Of a stretch of 45,832 nt of DNA, positions 8,851 through 17,555 are shown one piece after another (positions within the stretch are counted from its first letter, which is position 1; each line of letters begins with the position of its first letter). The notes beneath the pieces are model-generated. The model saw nothing but the letters and a program-made list of their open reading frames with translations, was not told where the DNA came from and did no database searches. The position numbers were made by a program, and so were the translations under genes. The stretch comes from Adlercreutzia murintestinalis (lineage in GTDB: Bacteria > Actinomycetota > Coriobacteriia > Coriobacteriales > Eggerthellaceae): NCBI RefSeq assembly GCF_943192905.1, contig NZ_CALPCC010000018.1, positions 1 to 45,832 on the forward strand, in the 5' to 3' direction.

Positions 8851-9453
8851 ATGGAGGAGCGGGAATATCTCGAGCGCCTTCTTGCGGGAGAGGCCGTGGA
8901 GGCTGGGAGCGAGATGCATCTCATGATGCACAGCATGAGCCAGGAGGCCATCCGCATCTGCATGGAGATCAACGGCGCCTATCACACCCCCGGCGAGCTG
9001 AAGGTGCTCATGGAGGAGTTGACGGGGAAGGCCGTTCCTGACGGGTTCGCTCCGTTTCCGCCATTCAACGCCGATTGCGGTAGGAACATCCATCTCGGCG
9101 AGAACGTATTCATCAACAGCGGCTGTAAGTTCCAAGACCAGGGCGGCATCTTCATCGGCGACCGATGCCTTATCGGGCACAATGTCGTCATCGTCACCCT
9201 CAACCATCATCTTGACGTCAAGCGTCGTGGCGGCATGACGCCGAAACCGGTGCGGCTGGGCAACGACGTATGGGTGGGCTCGGGCGCGATCCTGCTTCCG
9301 GGCATAACCGTGGGTGACGGCGCTATCGTGGCCGCAGGGGCCGTGGTCACCAAGGACGTGGCCCCACACACGATAGTCGGCGGCAACCCAGCACGCCTCA
9401 TCAAGCGAATCGCGAGCGCCACGAGAACGGAGATTATGCCGTCGCCTCAGTGA
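8851..9453 (+). CDS. Sugar O-acetyltransferase, Maa/NodL/LacA type
   Basis: This is a trimeric left-handed beta-helix acetyltransferase that moves acetyl from acetyl-CoA to a sugar hydroxyl. The 200-residue protein has the N-terminal Mac domain ([11 protein letters not shown], about residues 3-55). Hexapeptide repeats follow, with [20 protein letters not shown], the catalytic His in TLNHHLD, and [30 protein letters not shown] ends the domain. GGAGG lies about nine bases before the ATG. The 3' end overlaps the convergent membrane-protein gene by seven bases. The sugar substrate is not known. Confidence 0.94.
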   Translation: MEEREYLERLLAGEAVEAGSEMHLMMHSMSQEAIRICMEINGAYHTPGELKVLMEELTGKAVPDGFAPFPPFNADCGRNIHLGENVFINSGCKFQDQGGIFIGDRCLIGHNVVIVTLNHHLDVKRRGGMTPKPVRLGNDVWVGSGAILLPGITVGDGAIVAAGAVVTKDVAPHTIVGGNPARLIKRIASATRTEIMPSPQ

Positions 9454-10448
9454 TTTGCGGCGGCAAGCGCCTTCGCGAAGCCCTGCGGGTCGTCTAAACT
9501 GAGCCCGATGACACGCGCGCGCTTCTCGCCGAGCATCGTGCGCACCGCAATGGGCTGCTTGACCGCGATCCATATGTTCGCCTGATAGAAAGTTCCGAAA
9601 TTGAGCTTGTCGCCCTTGGCGAGACCATCGCCGGTCGGCTCAGTGAAGGTGACCTCCCGCACGGCGGCCAGCGGGATGCGCGCCTCCATCTGAATGCCGC
9701 ATTCCAGGCGCATGCAATCCCCACCGATCGCGACCGGTCGCATAACGCGCGCTCGCGCATCGCCCGCAAGCCACACGACGGCATAGACCGAAAGCGCAGT
9801 GATGGCACATGCCGCAGCGACGCTCCACTGCGCAACGAGCAGATGCACCCCAACGATCTCGACGGGAAACGCGAGCGCGAGCCCCAGCATCATGTTCAGG
9901 TAACCACCGGCGTTGTGGTAGCTGAACGCCTTCTCACCCGACAGCACGTAGGGCGCGCGCCGCCAGGAGAGCAGCGCGTAGTGCCAGACGCTGAGTTCGG
10001 CAGCCGCCAGGTGCGCCGCCGTGTCGTGGCGCACAAGGTAGCGCATCGTCTCCGTGAACCAGACCATGGGGTCGGGGCCCTTCGCCTTCGCGACCCTATA
10101 GATGTGAGCAACCTTCAGGCATTCCCGCGCGGCGATGGCAACCTCAACAGGAACCAGCACGCAGAGCAGCCACGGAAGCGCGCCGACCTCCGGCGAGCCG
10201 AGCGCGAACACGCTCAGCCCGTAGCCAATCCAGATAACAGGGATGACGCACAGCGATGTGAGGCGGCGCGGGCGCACCACCATGAGATAGAAGCCAGCAG
10301 GGATGCCGACCATGAAGTCGAGTGGCAGCGCGATGCCCTCGACGGCGCGCGGGATGCACCCCGTCGATGCAACGCCGTAGACGTACAGCGCGCATGCCAC
10401 CACGCAGAAGGCGACCAGAGCCGCTCTTCGACTCCTTGCCGTGCTCAT
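9447..10448 (-). CDS. Integral membrane protein, unknown family
   Basis: I do not recognise this 333-residue protein. About six hydrophobic helices are visible: residues 9-29, 38-58, 66-85, 90-110, and two between about 190 and 235. A soluble loop lies between helices 4 and 5, and a soluble C-terminal domain of about 90 residues follows ([30 protein letters not shown]) that looks like a small beta-rich, PH-like module. A piece of a paralogue lies at 17463-17555, so the family is present more than once. A palindrome and possible promoter sit 70-95 bases upstream. Confidence 0.75.
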   Translation of the reverse strand: MSTARSRRAALVAFCVVACALYVYGVASTGCIPRAVEGIALPLDFMVGIPAGFYLMVVRPRRLTSLCVIPVIWIGYGLSVFALGSPEVGALPWLLCVLVPVEVAIAARECLKVAHIYRVAKAKGPDPMVWFTETMRYLVRHDTAAHLAAAELSVWHYALLSWRRAPYVLSGEKAFSYHNAGGYLNMMLGLALAFPVEIVGVHLLVAQWSVAAACAITALSVYAVVWLAGDARARVMRPVAIGGDCMRLECGIQMEARIPLAAVREVTFTEPTGDGLAKGDKLNFGTFYQANIWIAVKQPIAVRTMLGEKRARVIGLSLDDPQGFAKALAAANH

Positions 10449-10517
10449 AGGCCCTCCTTCACGCTGCCGCGTCCGCTTGCTCAGCCCGACTCATGACCTC
10501 CATCTTGCCACAGGCAT

Positions 10518-10543
10518 ATTTGCCAAGGCAAATTCTTGGTCAA
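10518..10543 (-). promoter_or_regulatory. Palindrome inside a candidate promoter of the membrane-protein gene
   Basis: ATTTGCCAAGGCAAAT (10518-10533) is a perfect 7-2-7 palindrome. On the minus strand a TTGACC (10538-10543) precedes it, so it would sit in the -35/-10 spacer of a promoter for the gene starting at 10448. Its form recalls operators of DtxR/MntR-type metal regulators. That likeness is from memory and untested. Confidence 0.4.
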
Positions 10544-10944
10544 ATGCATATGTTCCAGACTTCGACAACTCGCCTCGTCTCCCCGACGCTGCGCCCGCGC
10601 TTAAGATAGCCGGGCACGGCCACGTTCTCGTACAGGGTGAGGTTGCTCACGAGGTTCGCCGCTTGGAAGACGAAGCCGAAGCTCTGCGCCCTCAACTCGG
10701 AAAGCCGACTCTCGTTGAACTGGGCGATGTTTTCACCCTCGAATACCACCTGTCCCGAGGTGGGCGCATCCATCCCTGACAGGCAATAGAGCAAGGTTGA
10801 TTTCCCAGACCCCAACGGCCCCATGATCGCCGTGAAATCTCCCCGGTACAGCTCGAGATCGACGCTTCCCAACACATGCGTCTGCACGCCGTCCGCTACG
10901 TAGGTCTTCGCTAGGCGGCGCGTTGTGAGTATGGTTTCCTGCAT
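10540..10944 (-). pseudogene. Truncated ABC-transporter ATPase (MacB/LolD type)
   Basis: Only the first half of an ATP-binding subunit survives (134 residues against the usual 220-250). Walker A is MGPLGSGKSTLLYCLSGMD, with Leu in the usual Ser position, and the Q-loop is FGFVFQAANLVSNLTLYENV. The signature LSGGQ, Walker B and H-loop are missing, so it cannot hydrolyse ATP. No permease gene remains. The next two genes upstream on the same strand are a sensor kinase and response regulator, the usual partners of antimicrobial-peptide ABC pumps. Confidence 0.85.
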
Positions 10945-11026
10945 GATGCAGCCTTTCTTTTGACTACGAACAGCGCCATCGTGGAACGAACAGCATTAAG
11001 GAATCATTAAGAACACAACGGGCGAA

Positions 11027-11769
11027 CTACGAACAATCCGAAACGGGAAGCTCGATCGTCGTCTTAAGACCCGGGTGAGCGTTTGTCACACGCAACCGAC
11101 CTTCCATGCGCTGCACCAAGTACGCCGAGACCCAGACCGGATCCCGGTTGATCGGACACGTTGGACCTCCGGAAGAAGCGCTCGGTCGCGAACGGAAGAT
11201 CCTCGGCCGCCATACCTGGGCCGAAGTCGCGAACCGAGATCAGATACCGCTCCCCCTCGGTCACCGCTTCGATCTCTACCGGTGAAGCGCCTGCATACTT
11301 GATGGAGTTCCCTATGAGGTTGTCGATGACCTGCACAAGCCGTGTTTCGTCAGCCTCTATCACAGCATCGTCGATCCGCCGACATGCAATCTGGATCAAA
11401 CCCGACGAATCGGCCGCACAACGCTTAATGACAGCGGCTGCCGACAGAGGCATGCACTGTACCGAAATACGATCCAGGCCTGAGAGCGCATGCTGGAACA
11501 GATCCTCCACCAGCGCTGATGCCTCATCGCACTTGCGCATGATCGACCGCTCGTAGATGAGCAGCGCATCAAGATTACCCGCCGCCACCTCTTCAGCGAA
11601 GCCTTCCAGCCGCGCGAACGGGCGCGCCACTACCCGATACAGGTAGAGCGCTATCAAAACGATGGCCGCGATCACAACGCTGACGGCAGCCGCGACCGCA
11701 ACCGCCAACACGGCAAGCACGGCTCCCTCCTACGAGCCGCGACGTCAGGCGCTTCCCTTCCTTTGCCAT
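11027..11769 (-). pseudogene. Histidine kinase, multiply broken
   Basis: The original start is probably the ATG at 11769 (MAKEGKRLTSRL), overlapping the regulator's stop as TGATG. A frameshift near 11725 separates it from the transmembrane and HAMP segment (LAVLAVAVAAAV, RPFARLEGFAEEVAAGNLDA). The phosphorylated His region is deleted: ALLIYERS jumps straight to IMRKCDEASALVEDLF. The ATPase domain keeps VIDNLIGNSIKYAGASP and RDFGPGM. After GSGLGL another indel moves the natural ending (YLVQRMEGRLRVTN, TTIELPVS) into a different frame, stopping at 11027. With no DHp His it cannot autophosphorylate. Confidence 0.85.
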
Positions 11770-12463
11770 CAACAGTCCTCATCAGGCACGTCGAAACGAT
11801 AGCCTTCGCCGCGAACCGTCCTGAAGTAGCGGGGCTAGACGGGTCGTCCTCAAGCTTTGCGCGCAGCCAGCTCATATGGACCGAGACCGTTTGCGGCTCT
11901 ACCTCTGCGAAGGCGCCCCAAGCCTTCACCAAGAGGGCATCACGGCTCAGGCTCGTACCGACGTTGCTCATAAGGACGGATGCAAGTTGAAATTCCCGAG
12001 GAGATAGGGCGATCAGCCGCCCGTCCTTCCCGAGCGTTTTCGCCCCGCGGTCAAGCTCGAACGGGCCGACGGAGAGCACGGCCCCATCAGCTTCGCTTCT
12101 CCACTCGGGCCTCATCATGAGGGCTTTCGCCTGGGCGAGCATTTCCCGCAGGCTGAACGGCTTGGAGAGGTAGGCGTCGCCTCCCTCTTCCAGGGCGCGG
12201 ATGCGCGCATCAGGTTCGATACGCGCCGAAGCGAACACCACAGGAACCCCGCTGCGTTCGCGCAAGGTGCGGCAGAGCGCATAGCCGTCATCACCCGGCA
12301 AGTTTACATCGACCACGAGACAATCGAAGACAGAATCAGTAAGCAGATCGTAGGCTTCCTCGGCGCTACCAGCGATGCGAGCCGTCATGCCCTCCGACTC
12401 GAAGGTACGCTGCATCAAACGCGCGAGCTCGCCATCGTCCTCAACGATCAAAACGTGCGTCAC
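11769..12463 (-). pseudogene. OmpR-family response regulator with a C-terminal frameshift
   Basis: The receiver domain looks complete: VLIVEDDGE, phospho-acceptor Asp in CLVVDVNLPGDDG, FASA and the KPF Lys. The DNA-binding domain begins normally (ISPREFQ-like LSPREFQLASVL, HMSWLRAKLEDD). After EDDPSS the frame departs. The expected ending RYFRTVRGEGYRFDVPDED reads in the next frame and stops at 11769-11771, so one base is missing near a CCCC run. Read as it stands the protein runs on with unrelated sequence to 11672 and lacks its wing. The start is GTG with AAGGAG nine bases upstream. It would have controlled the pump downstream. Confidence 0.85.
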
Positions 12464-12466
12464 CGC

Positions 12467-12660
12467 TCACAGCTCCTTGCGCTGCGCGGAGTGCTGCCCC
12501 GCGTATTCTCGCTTCAGCACAGCGATGCACGTGCCGCCGATACCATAGCTCGCATCGTCAAGTTCGTGGATGGTGATACTGTAGAACTCGGGAGGCACGC
12601 CCATGACCTCTGAGGACACCGCAGTCAGACGTGCAACGAGCGTGCGCTTCTGCTTATTGG
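12467..12660 (-). pseudogene. Tautomerase (4-oxalocrotonate tautomerase-like) remnant
   Basis: A frame without a start codon reads LTNKQKRTLVARLTAVSSEV, then MGVPPEFYSITIHELDDASY and GIGG, ending REYAGQHSAQRKEL. This is the pattern of small tautomerase-superfamily proteins (helix, then the beta strand before a Gly-rich turn). The N-terminal catalytic Pro region is absent, with stop codons just upstream. It ends four bases before the response regulator's start. Confidence 0.6.
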
Positions 12661-12864
12661 TGAGCTTTCAGATTCAATCGCGGTGCGAGGCATTGTTGCT
12701 CCTTGGCGCTTTCGATTTCAAACCGCCCCTTCAGCCCTCCCATGATGACGTAGGATGAGGCAGAACGAGACTCGTGCCATCCTGTTAGCAGATATAAAAC
12801 GGCTATCGTAGAATGAACGAAGCAGCTTTGCACTGCGACCAAGACTCAAAAAAGAAGGTTCAAG

Positions 12865-13845
12865 ATGGCAAATAACCCAAAGGCGAAGCTCAAGACGCTC
12901 TATCTCATGCGCATCCTCCAAGACGAGACGGACGCCGAGCACGGGCTTTCGCTTCGGCAGATCATCGAGCGCTTGGCGGACTATGGCATCCAAGCAGAGC
13001 GCAAAAGCCTCTATCGCGATATCGAAGTGTTACGCGAGTTCGGATTCGATATCCAGACCTTCCAAAGAAACCCGGTGCAATACGCAATTGTAAAACGAGA
13101 TTTCACGCTGTCGGAGTTAATGCTGCTTGTGAATGCGGTAGAATCGTGCAAATTTCTCACCGCTCGCCAGTCAAGAACGCTCACCACGAATCTGAAGCTA
13201 TTGGCAAGCGACCACGAGCGGGTGCTGCTCGATCGGCGCATACACGTACCAGGCAGGATCACCTCCAAAGTGGAGTCGGTGTTTGGCTCGATCGATATGC
13301 TGCACGAAGCTATGAGGTGCAAACGGAAAGTTAAGTTCATGTACTACAAGTACGGGTTGGACGGGAAACGGCACGCCACGCATGGCGGCAAACCGCATCT
13401 CGTGACGCCTGTCGGCATCACCTTTTCAGACGGCTACTACTATCTGACCGCTTGGAATGATGATCATGAGTGCATGACCGAGTATCGTATTGATCGCATG
13501 GAGAGGCTGGACGTGTCCTCGATCAGGGCGACCAGAAACGAGCAGATTACCCACCATGAATTCGAAGGCGAAGACCACGAAGTTTTCGGTCGCTTCGGGG
13601 GCGAGCCAGTAACGGCAACACTTCTCGTTGACAGCGACAAAGCCGAGATTATCATGGATCGCTTCGGCGATGCTGCCGAGTGGTTTAGGCACGACGACGA
13701 AACTGCTCAGGTGGTTGTCAAGATCCGCAAGTCAGAACCGTTTTTCGGCTGGGTCTCCGGTCTTGGAGGCACCGTGCGCATACACGCCCCGAAGAGTCTG
13801 AAAGAAGAGTATCGTGAATACCTCAAACGTCTACTCGAGGACTAA
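12865..13845 (+). CDS. WYL-domain transcriptional regulator, orphan paralogue
   Basis: This 326-residue protein has an N-terminal winged helix-turn-helix (KLKTLYLMRILQDETD, LSLRQIIERL, SLYRDIEVL) and a central WYL ligand-sensing domain (KVKFMYYKYGLDG, LVTPVGITFSDGYYYL, YRIDRMERLDV). A C-terminal WCX-like extension ends it (EPVTATLLVDSDKAEIIMDR). WYL proteins control stress and phage-defence genes, with the WYL pocket sensing a ligand, possibly nucleic acid. GAAGG lies six bases before the ATG. By eye it is about three-quarters identical to the regulator at 18716, which heads a restriction operon. This copy stands alone with remnants on both sides, so its targets may be the other operon. Confidence 0.9.
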   Translation: MANNPKAKLKTLYLMRILQDETDAEHGLSLRQIIERLADYGIQAERKSLYRDIEVLREFGFDIQTFQRNPVQYAIVKRDFTLSELMLLVNAVESCKFLTARQSRTLTTNLKLLASDHERVLLDRRIHVPGRITSKVESVFGSIDMLHEAMRCKRKVKFMYYKYGLDGKRHATHGGKPHLVTPVGITFSDGYYYLTAWNDDHECMTEYRIDRMERLDVSSIRATRNEQITHHEFEGEDHEVFGRFGGEPVTATLLVDSDKAEIIMDRFGDAAEWFRHDDETAQVVVKIRKSEPFFGWVSGLGGTVRIHAPKSLKEEYREYLKRLLED

Positions 13846-13906
13846 AGAACGAAAGCAACAAGCGCCAGAGACTGGAGCCGTGTCCCTTCTCCTCTGACAC
13901 ATCCCA

Positions 13907-14568
13907 CTACGTTTTGCCGCGCTTCATGCGACAACGCGCGATCAACATAAGCACCAAAGAGATCAGACCGATTCCGGCACATGCGCCTAAGGCCAGCGCG
14001 GAATTATCATCTGTCGTTGCGAACTTACCCGCCGCGTCAGCATTTTCGACGAAATGTTTACCACCAGAATCGAAACTGCCTAAATTCCCATTGTTCGATC
14101 CCTCAGAGTTAGCATCTCCACTTCCGTCGGTGTTGTGGCCGGAGCCATCTCCGCCAGAAACTGAAGAGTCTGGTATGGCAGCCGGCTTGCGCCATTATTA
14201 TCGTCATCCTCATCGAAAGGTGGCTTGCCATTGTTGCCCCCATCGCTACCAGTAGGCGGGTTTTCATCGTCGTCGACCGCTACAATCTCAAGAGTATACG
14301 TGCGCATATAGGGCTGATCACCATCGGGCGCGATCAGCTTGAAGTCAACCGGACTTGTTGATCCACGCGAACGGAAAACCCCGGTTTGTCCATAGTCGTT
14401 CTCGTTCAAACAAAGGCGTACCTGAAAGTCCGGAAAGCGAATGGGATACGATCTCGAGCACAAAAGGTTCAACTTACATGCTCTTCCACGTGACGCAGAG
14501 TACCCTCTCCAGTGCTTCCCGATTCGGCAGCGATCATCGAACTGCCAGATGTCGAACTTTCGCGCCAT
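13907..14568 (-). pseudogene. Cell-surface protein 3' region, frameshifted
   Basis: The upstream frame has PVDFKLIAPDGDQPYMRTYT then LEIVAVDDDENPPTGSDGGN, a beta-sandwich-like end running into an acidic, Gly/Asn-rich linker. Near 14180 the natural sequence passes to the next frame. This reads SVSGGDGSGHNTDGSGDANS, then a hydrophobic helix (LALGACAGIGLISLVLMLIA) and the basic tail RCRMKRGKT with a stop at 13907. That is the wall/membrane anchor of a surface protein. No canonical LPXTG is visible. Sequence toward the 5' side also switches frame, so the rest is decayed too. Confidence 0.65.
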
Positions 14569-14631
14569 CAGGTGAAGGATGCTGCGCTGCGCAATACATA
14601 CACGGCATCTTACATATCAAACGAGTAAAAA

Positions 14632-15405
14632 CTACCCTACGTTCGCCTTGATCACCTTGACGAGAAATGCAGTCGCCCCCTTCCCGCAGGCATCGTCGTA
14701 GTAAGCTACAAAGCGCGGATCATGCACATATCCCTCTGCAAGCGCCACATGCGCTTCTGGTGTGTAGCCGTCCTCGCCCCAATGAACTCGGATCCACCGG
14801 GCGTGCATCTCGGCCAACATTCTCGCAATCTCGGAATCAATATCGCCCTCAGACATTGCCAACTTGAGATTGTTCTTAATGCGCTGCTCCAGCTCCTCCT
14901 TGGCATCCCATGCCGCCTTCGACATTCCGAGTATACGCTCGTTTGCCGCGTCAATGGCCGCATCGCCGTAGAGCTCCCGGGCCTCAACCCCATACTCATC
15001 CTCAAAGCAAGAGATCGCATCCTTCTTGAGCTGCTCGAATCGCTGCTTGTCATCCATAGCCTCGAAAGCCTCCAATCCCGCCACCGCATGTCTCACGATA
15101 GCAATCGTCTCTTCCAGTTCGGATCTCTGTCGACAGAGATCGTTGAGATGGCTTGAAAGCATGCGGCCTATCTCGAAGGCGGGTTCACGAAGCGCATCAA
15201 CAATGACAGAGAGGGGCACGCAACACTTCCGCAACAAAAGAATATGCTGGAGCGTGCGCACATCTGCCGCACTATAGGTGCGATAGCCGTTATTCGCTCG
15301 CTTTGGCACCAAAAGACCGATCTCGTCATAATAGCGAAGCGTGCGCGCGGTTACGCCCGCCAGGTCAGCGAGTTCCTTGATGCCATACATCTTTGAATCT
15401 TCCAT
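14632..15405 (-). CDS. MerR-family regulator with TipAS-like ligand domain
   Basis: The N-terminal MerR winged helix is clear: MYGIKELADLAGVTARTLRY, then YDEIGLLVPKRANNGYRTYS. A dimerisation coiled coil follows (about residues 80-125). A C-terminal TipAS-type domain (about 135-250) carries HARWIRVHWGEDGYTPEAHV, LAEGYVHDPRF and YYDDACGKGATAFLVKVI, as in drug-sensing TipAL/Mta proteins. Such regulators activate multidrug or stress genes after ligand binding. Starts at 15408 (GTG), 15405 or 15390 are all possible, with GGGAG upstream of the first two. The target is not evident. Confidence 0.92.
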   Translation of the reverse strand: MEDSKMYGIKELADLAGVTARTLRYYDEIGLLVPKRANNGYRTYSAADVRTLQHILLLRKCCVPLSVIVDALREPAFEIGRMLSSHLNDLCRQRSELEETIAIVRHAVAGLEAFEAMDDKQRFEQLKKDAISCFEDEYGVEARELYGDAAIDAANERILGMSKAAWDAKEELEQRIKNNLKLAMSEGDIDSEIARMLAEMHARWIRVHWGEDGYTPEAHVALAEGYVHDPRFVAYYDDACGKGATAFLVKVIKANVG

Positions 15406-15506
15406 CACGTTGAATTCGACTCCCTTCTTTGACTAAACCGCTGCTTATTGCCATCTAAGACAAGGCTAAACCTTGACGTAGCGTCACAGTCAAATCCCAT
15501 TCAGAC

Positions 15507-15837
15507 CTACAATCTCAATTCCGCTTCACCCCGGCGCTTCATAGGCCTAAGAAGTGGCACGAAGCTCTCACCTTGTGGCGTCAACGTATACTCAACGCGC
15601 AGAGATATCTCGCCGGAATCCGTGCTTGCAAGAAATCCATCCTCCACCAGCTCTTTGGGTTACTTGGAAAATCGACTCAGAGACGTTGCCAATGCAGCGG
15701 CGCAACTGCCTGAAATGGTGCACATCCCTGAAGGCGACGTAGATAAGGATTTCGATCTTCCACTTCCTGTCAATCATGTGTTGTATAGTCGACAGCGGTT
15801 TGCATCGTTTGGCCTCTTCATTGCATCTATGCGCCAT
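15507..15837 (-). pseudogene. HxlR-family regulator, one frameshift
   Basis: AAGGAGA lies seven bases before an ATG at 15837 that begins MAHRCNEEAKRC and continues STIQHMIDRKWKIEILIYVA and FRQLRRCIGNVSESIF, the recognition half of an HxlR winged helix. After VTQ the natural ending KELVEDGFLASTDSGEISL, RVEYTLTPQGESFVPLLRPM is in the next frame, stopping at 15507-15509. A single small indel near 15660 explains this. HxlR proteins respond to aldehydes or redox stress. The C-terminal half of another HxlR gene lies at 5216-5354. Confidence 0.8.
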
Positions 15838-16274
15838 AGCTTTCTCCTTTGCAGATCCTTCGCAGGCTTTGATGCTTTCTGAGTGCATCCAATACTAAAC
15901 TCGCCGAACTTGCAGCGACCGAATGTGCGGAATGGTCGTATGGGGCACCCAAAATGGGTATCGCCAGTTCTTCATCTAACCTGACCTAACTCGAAACGGC
16001 GCTTGCCAAAGGCTCCGCTGAATAACCAATGCCGAAATTACAACATGCGCTCCTTCAAAAAAGCCATGCGTAACGATAGGGTCATCCCTTTGCCTCGTTC
16101 ACGCATCGGCAACGGCGTGGTGACCTTTGCGAAGCGCTTCGGGCGGCAAAACGGTGGCCCATATGATGCGTTCTCTACAATGGATTTACCGAAGAATCGA
16201 AAACTCGATATCACATCAATATTCAGACAGAATAACGCAGATTACGAACCAGCAGGAAAAGGAAGGAATAACAG
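15838..16274. other. Intergenic region, 437 bp
   Basis: This divergent gap lies between the HxlR remnant and the hydroxyacyl-CoA dehydrogenase. Open frames in it have no family-like features and no ribosome binding site. A promoter for the dehydrogenase is expected here, but I cannot place one. Confidence 0.5.
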
Positions 16275-17213
16275 ATGGAAATCAAGAGTGTGACCGTTGC
16301 AGGAGGCGGTGTTCTCGGCAGCCAGATCGCGCTGCAGAGCGCCTATAAAGGGTTCGATGTGACCATGTGGCTTCGCAGCGAAGGCTCCATCGGGCGCGCA
16401 CAGCCGAAGCTAGATCGCTTGGTGGGCATCTACACCCAGACCTTGGAAGCCATGAAGACAGACCCGCACGCATACTGCCGCGGCCTGGCGGATTCGCCGG
16501 ATGTGCCGCCCGAGAAACTGGATGAACTCGTCGCGAGGGCCAAAGCAGCGCGCGGTGCCATCAAGCTCACGACGGATATTGCCGAGGCGTTCGGCGATGC
16601 AGACCTGGTGATCGAGGCCATCGCCGAGGTGATGAGCGAAAAGGAGGCGTTCTACCGTTCCATCACATCAGTGTTGCCTGAGCGCACGATCCTCTGCACG
16701 AATTCGTCCACACTGCTCCCCAGCGCCATGATGGACTTCACTGGGCGCCCGGATCGGTTCTTGGCGCTGCATTTCGCGAACAACATCTGGAAGAACAACA
16801 CGGCAGAGGTCATGGGCACCAGCGAAACGTCAGCTGATTCATACCGCAGCGTCGTGCAGTTCGCTCAGGCCATCGGGATGATCCCGTTGGAACTAAACCG
16901 GGAACAAGCGGGCTACCTGCTGAATAGCATGCTGGTGCCGTTCTTGAACGCGGCAGAAGCGCTACTGGCCAACGACGTGGCTGACGTAGAAACGATAGAC
17001 AAGGCGTGGATGCTGGGTACAGGTGCGCCGCTGGGGCCGTTCCGCATCCTAGACATCGTGGGACTCAACACCGCCTACAACATCGTGGCGGCAAGCCCAC
17101 AGGCGCAGGACCCGAACAGCACGCCCGGACGCATCGCCGCTCTGCTCAAAAAGCTGATCGACGAAGGCCGCACCGGCGTGAACGCGAAAGCTGGTTTCTA
17201 CACCTACGACTGA
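16275..17213 (+). CDS. 3-hydroxyacyl-CoA dehydrogenase
   Basis: This NAD-dependent enzyme of the 3-hydroxyacyl-CoA dehydrogenase family oxidises 3-hydroxyacyl-CoA to 3-ketoacyl-CoA, or reduces it in butanoate-type pathways. Of its 312 residues, the N-terminal Rossmann motif is VTVAGGGVLGSQIALQSA. ADLVIEAIAEVMSEKEAFY and TNSSTLLPS follow. The catalytic His is in ALHFANNIWKNNTAEVMGT, and the C-terminal helical domain includes GYLLNSMLVPFLNAAEALL and GVNAKAGFYTYD. AAGGAAGGA lies about eight bases before the ATG. No thiolase, hydratase or acyl-CoA dehydrogenase gene is nearby, so the pathway is not set by context. Confidence 0.93.
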   Translation: MEIKSVTVAGGGVLGSQIALQSAYKGFDVTMWLRSEGSIGRAQPKLDRLVGIYTQTLEAMKTDPHAYCRGLADSPDVPPEKLDELVARAKAARGAIKLTTDIAEAFGDADLVIEAIAEVMSEKEAFYRSITSVLPERTILCTNSSTLLPSAMMDFTGRPDRFLALHFANNIWKNNTAEVMGTSETSADSYRSVVQFAQAIGMIPLELNREQAGYLLNSMLVPFLNAAEALLANDVADVETIDKAWMLGTGAPLGPFRILDIVGLNTAYNIVAASPQAQDPNSTPGRIAALLKKLIDEGRTGVNAKAGFYTYD

Positions 17214-17219
17214 TGCTCA

Positions 17220-17254
17220 AGATGCAGGATAGGGAACGGCTCTGTCCTGCATCT
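17220..17254 (+). terminator. Hairpin after the hydroxyacyl-CoA dehydrogenase
   Basis: AGATGCAGGA (17220-17229) pairs with TCCTGCATCT (17245-17254) in a 10-bp stem with a 15-base loop, beginning seven bases after the stop codon. No T run follows, so intrinsic termination is possible but not assured. Confidence 0.45.
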
Positions 17255-17310
17255 GCCACATGCGCATGGTAGCGCGCCTGGGCTCGGGCAGTGACCTCGG
17301 GCGGTGGTCA

Positions 17311-17422
17311 AATTCGGACGACGACCAAGTTCGAACGATGACAGAGTTCGGAAAACGACCAAGTTCGAACGACGACAGAGTTCGGAAAACGGCCGAATTC
17401 GGGCAACGACAGAATTCAGGCG
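17311..17422. repeat. 17-bp tandem repeat, six and a half units
   Basis: Six consecutive 17-base units begin at 17311, 17328, 17345, 17362, 17379 and 17396, and a partial one begins at 17413. Each starts A(A/G)TTCG and ends near ACGACAG or ACGACCA. Units 2 to 5 alternate between a GAACGAYGACAG and a GGAAAACG form, so a 34-base super-repeat is visible. TTCGAA palindromes occur in two of them. There are no spacers and no coding frame. Confidence 0.85.
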
Positions 17423-17462
17423 TTGCGTTGCTGCTTAACTATACCTCTCTGTTTTAGAGCCA

Positions 17463-17555
17463 ATCAGCGGTTCCAGTGCCTTCGCGAGCCAGTAGACCCT
17501 GGAGACCTTCAGACATTCCCGAACCACAATGGCAAGTTCAACAGGTATCAGCCTT
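17463..17555 (-). pseudogene. Fragment of a paralogue of the 9447-10448 membrane protein
   Basis: On the minus strand this reads PVELAIVVRECLKVSRVYWL then AKALEPL, matching [20 protein letters not shown] and AKAKGPDP in the intact membrane protein. The DNA is also similar. Only this ~30-residue segment survives. It overlaps the 3' end of the Fic-like gene, whose last residues may come from this relic. Confidence 0.6.

Noticed and set aside
8668..9573. 301-codon minus-strand frame across the acetyltransferase
   Set aside because: It is a shadow of the acetyltransferase with its ribosome binding site and catalytic motifs on the plus strand. The frame spans several unrelated genes.
17311..17422. 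CRISPR array
   Set aside because: Units are 17 bases and directly joined with no spacers. No cas genes are present.
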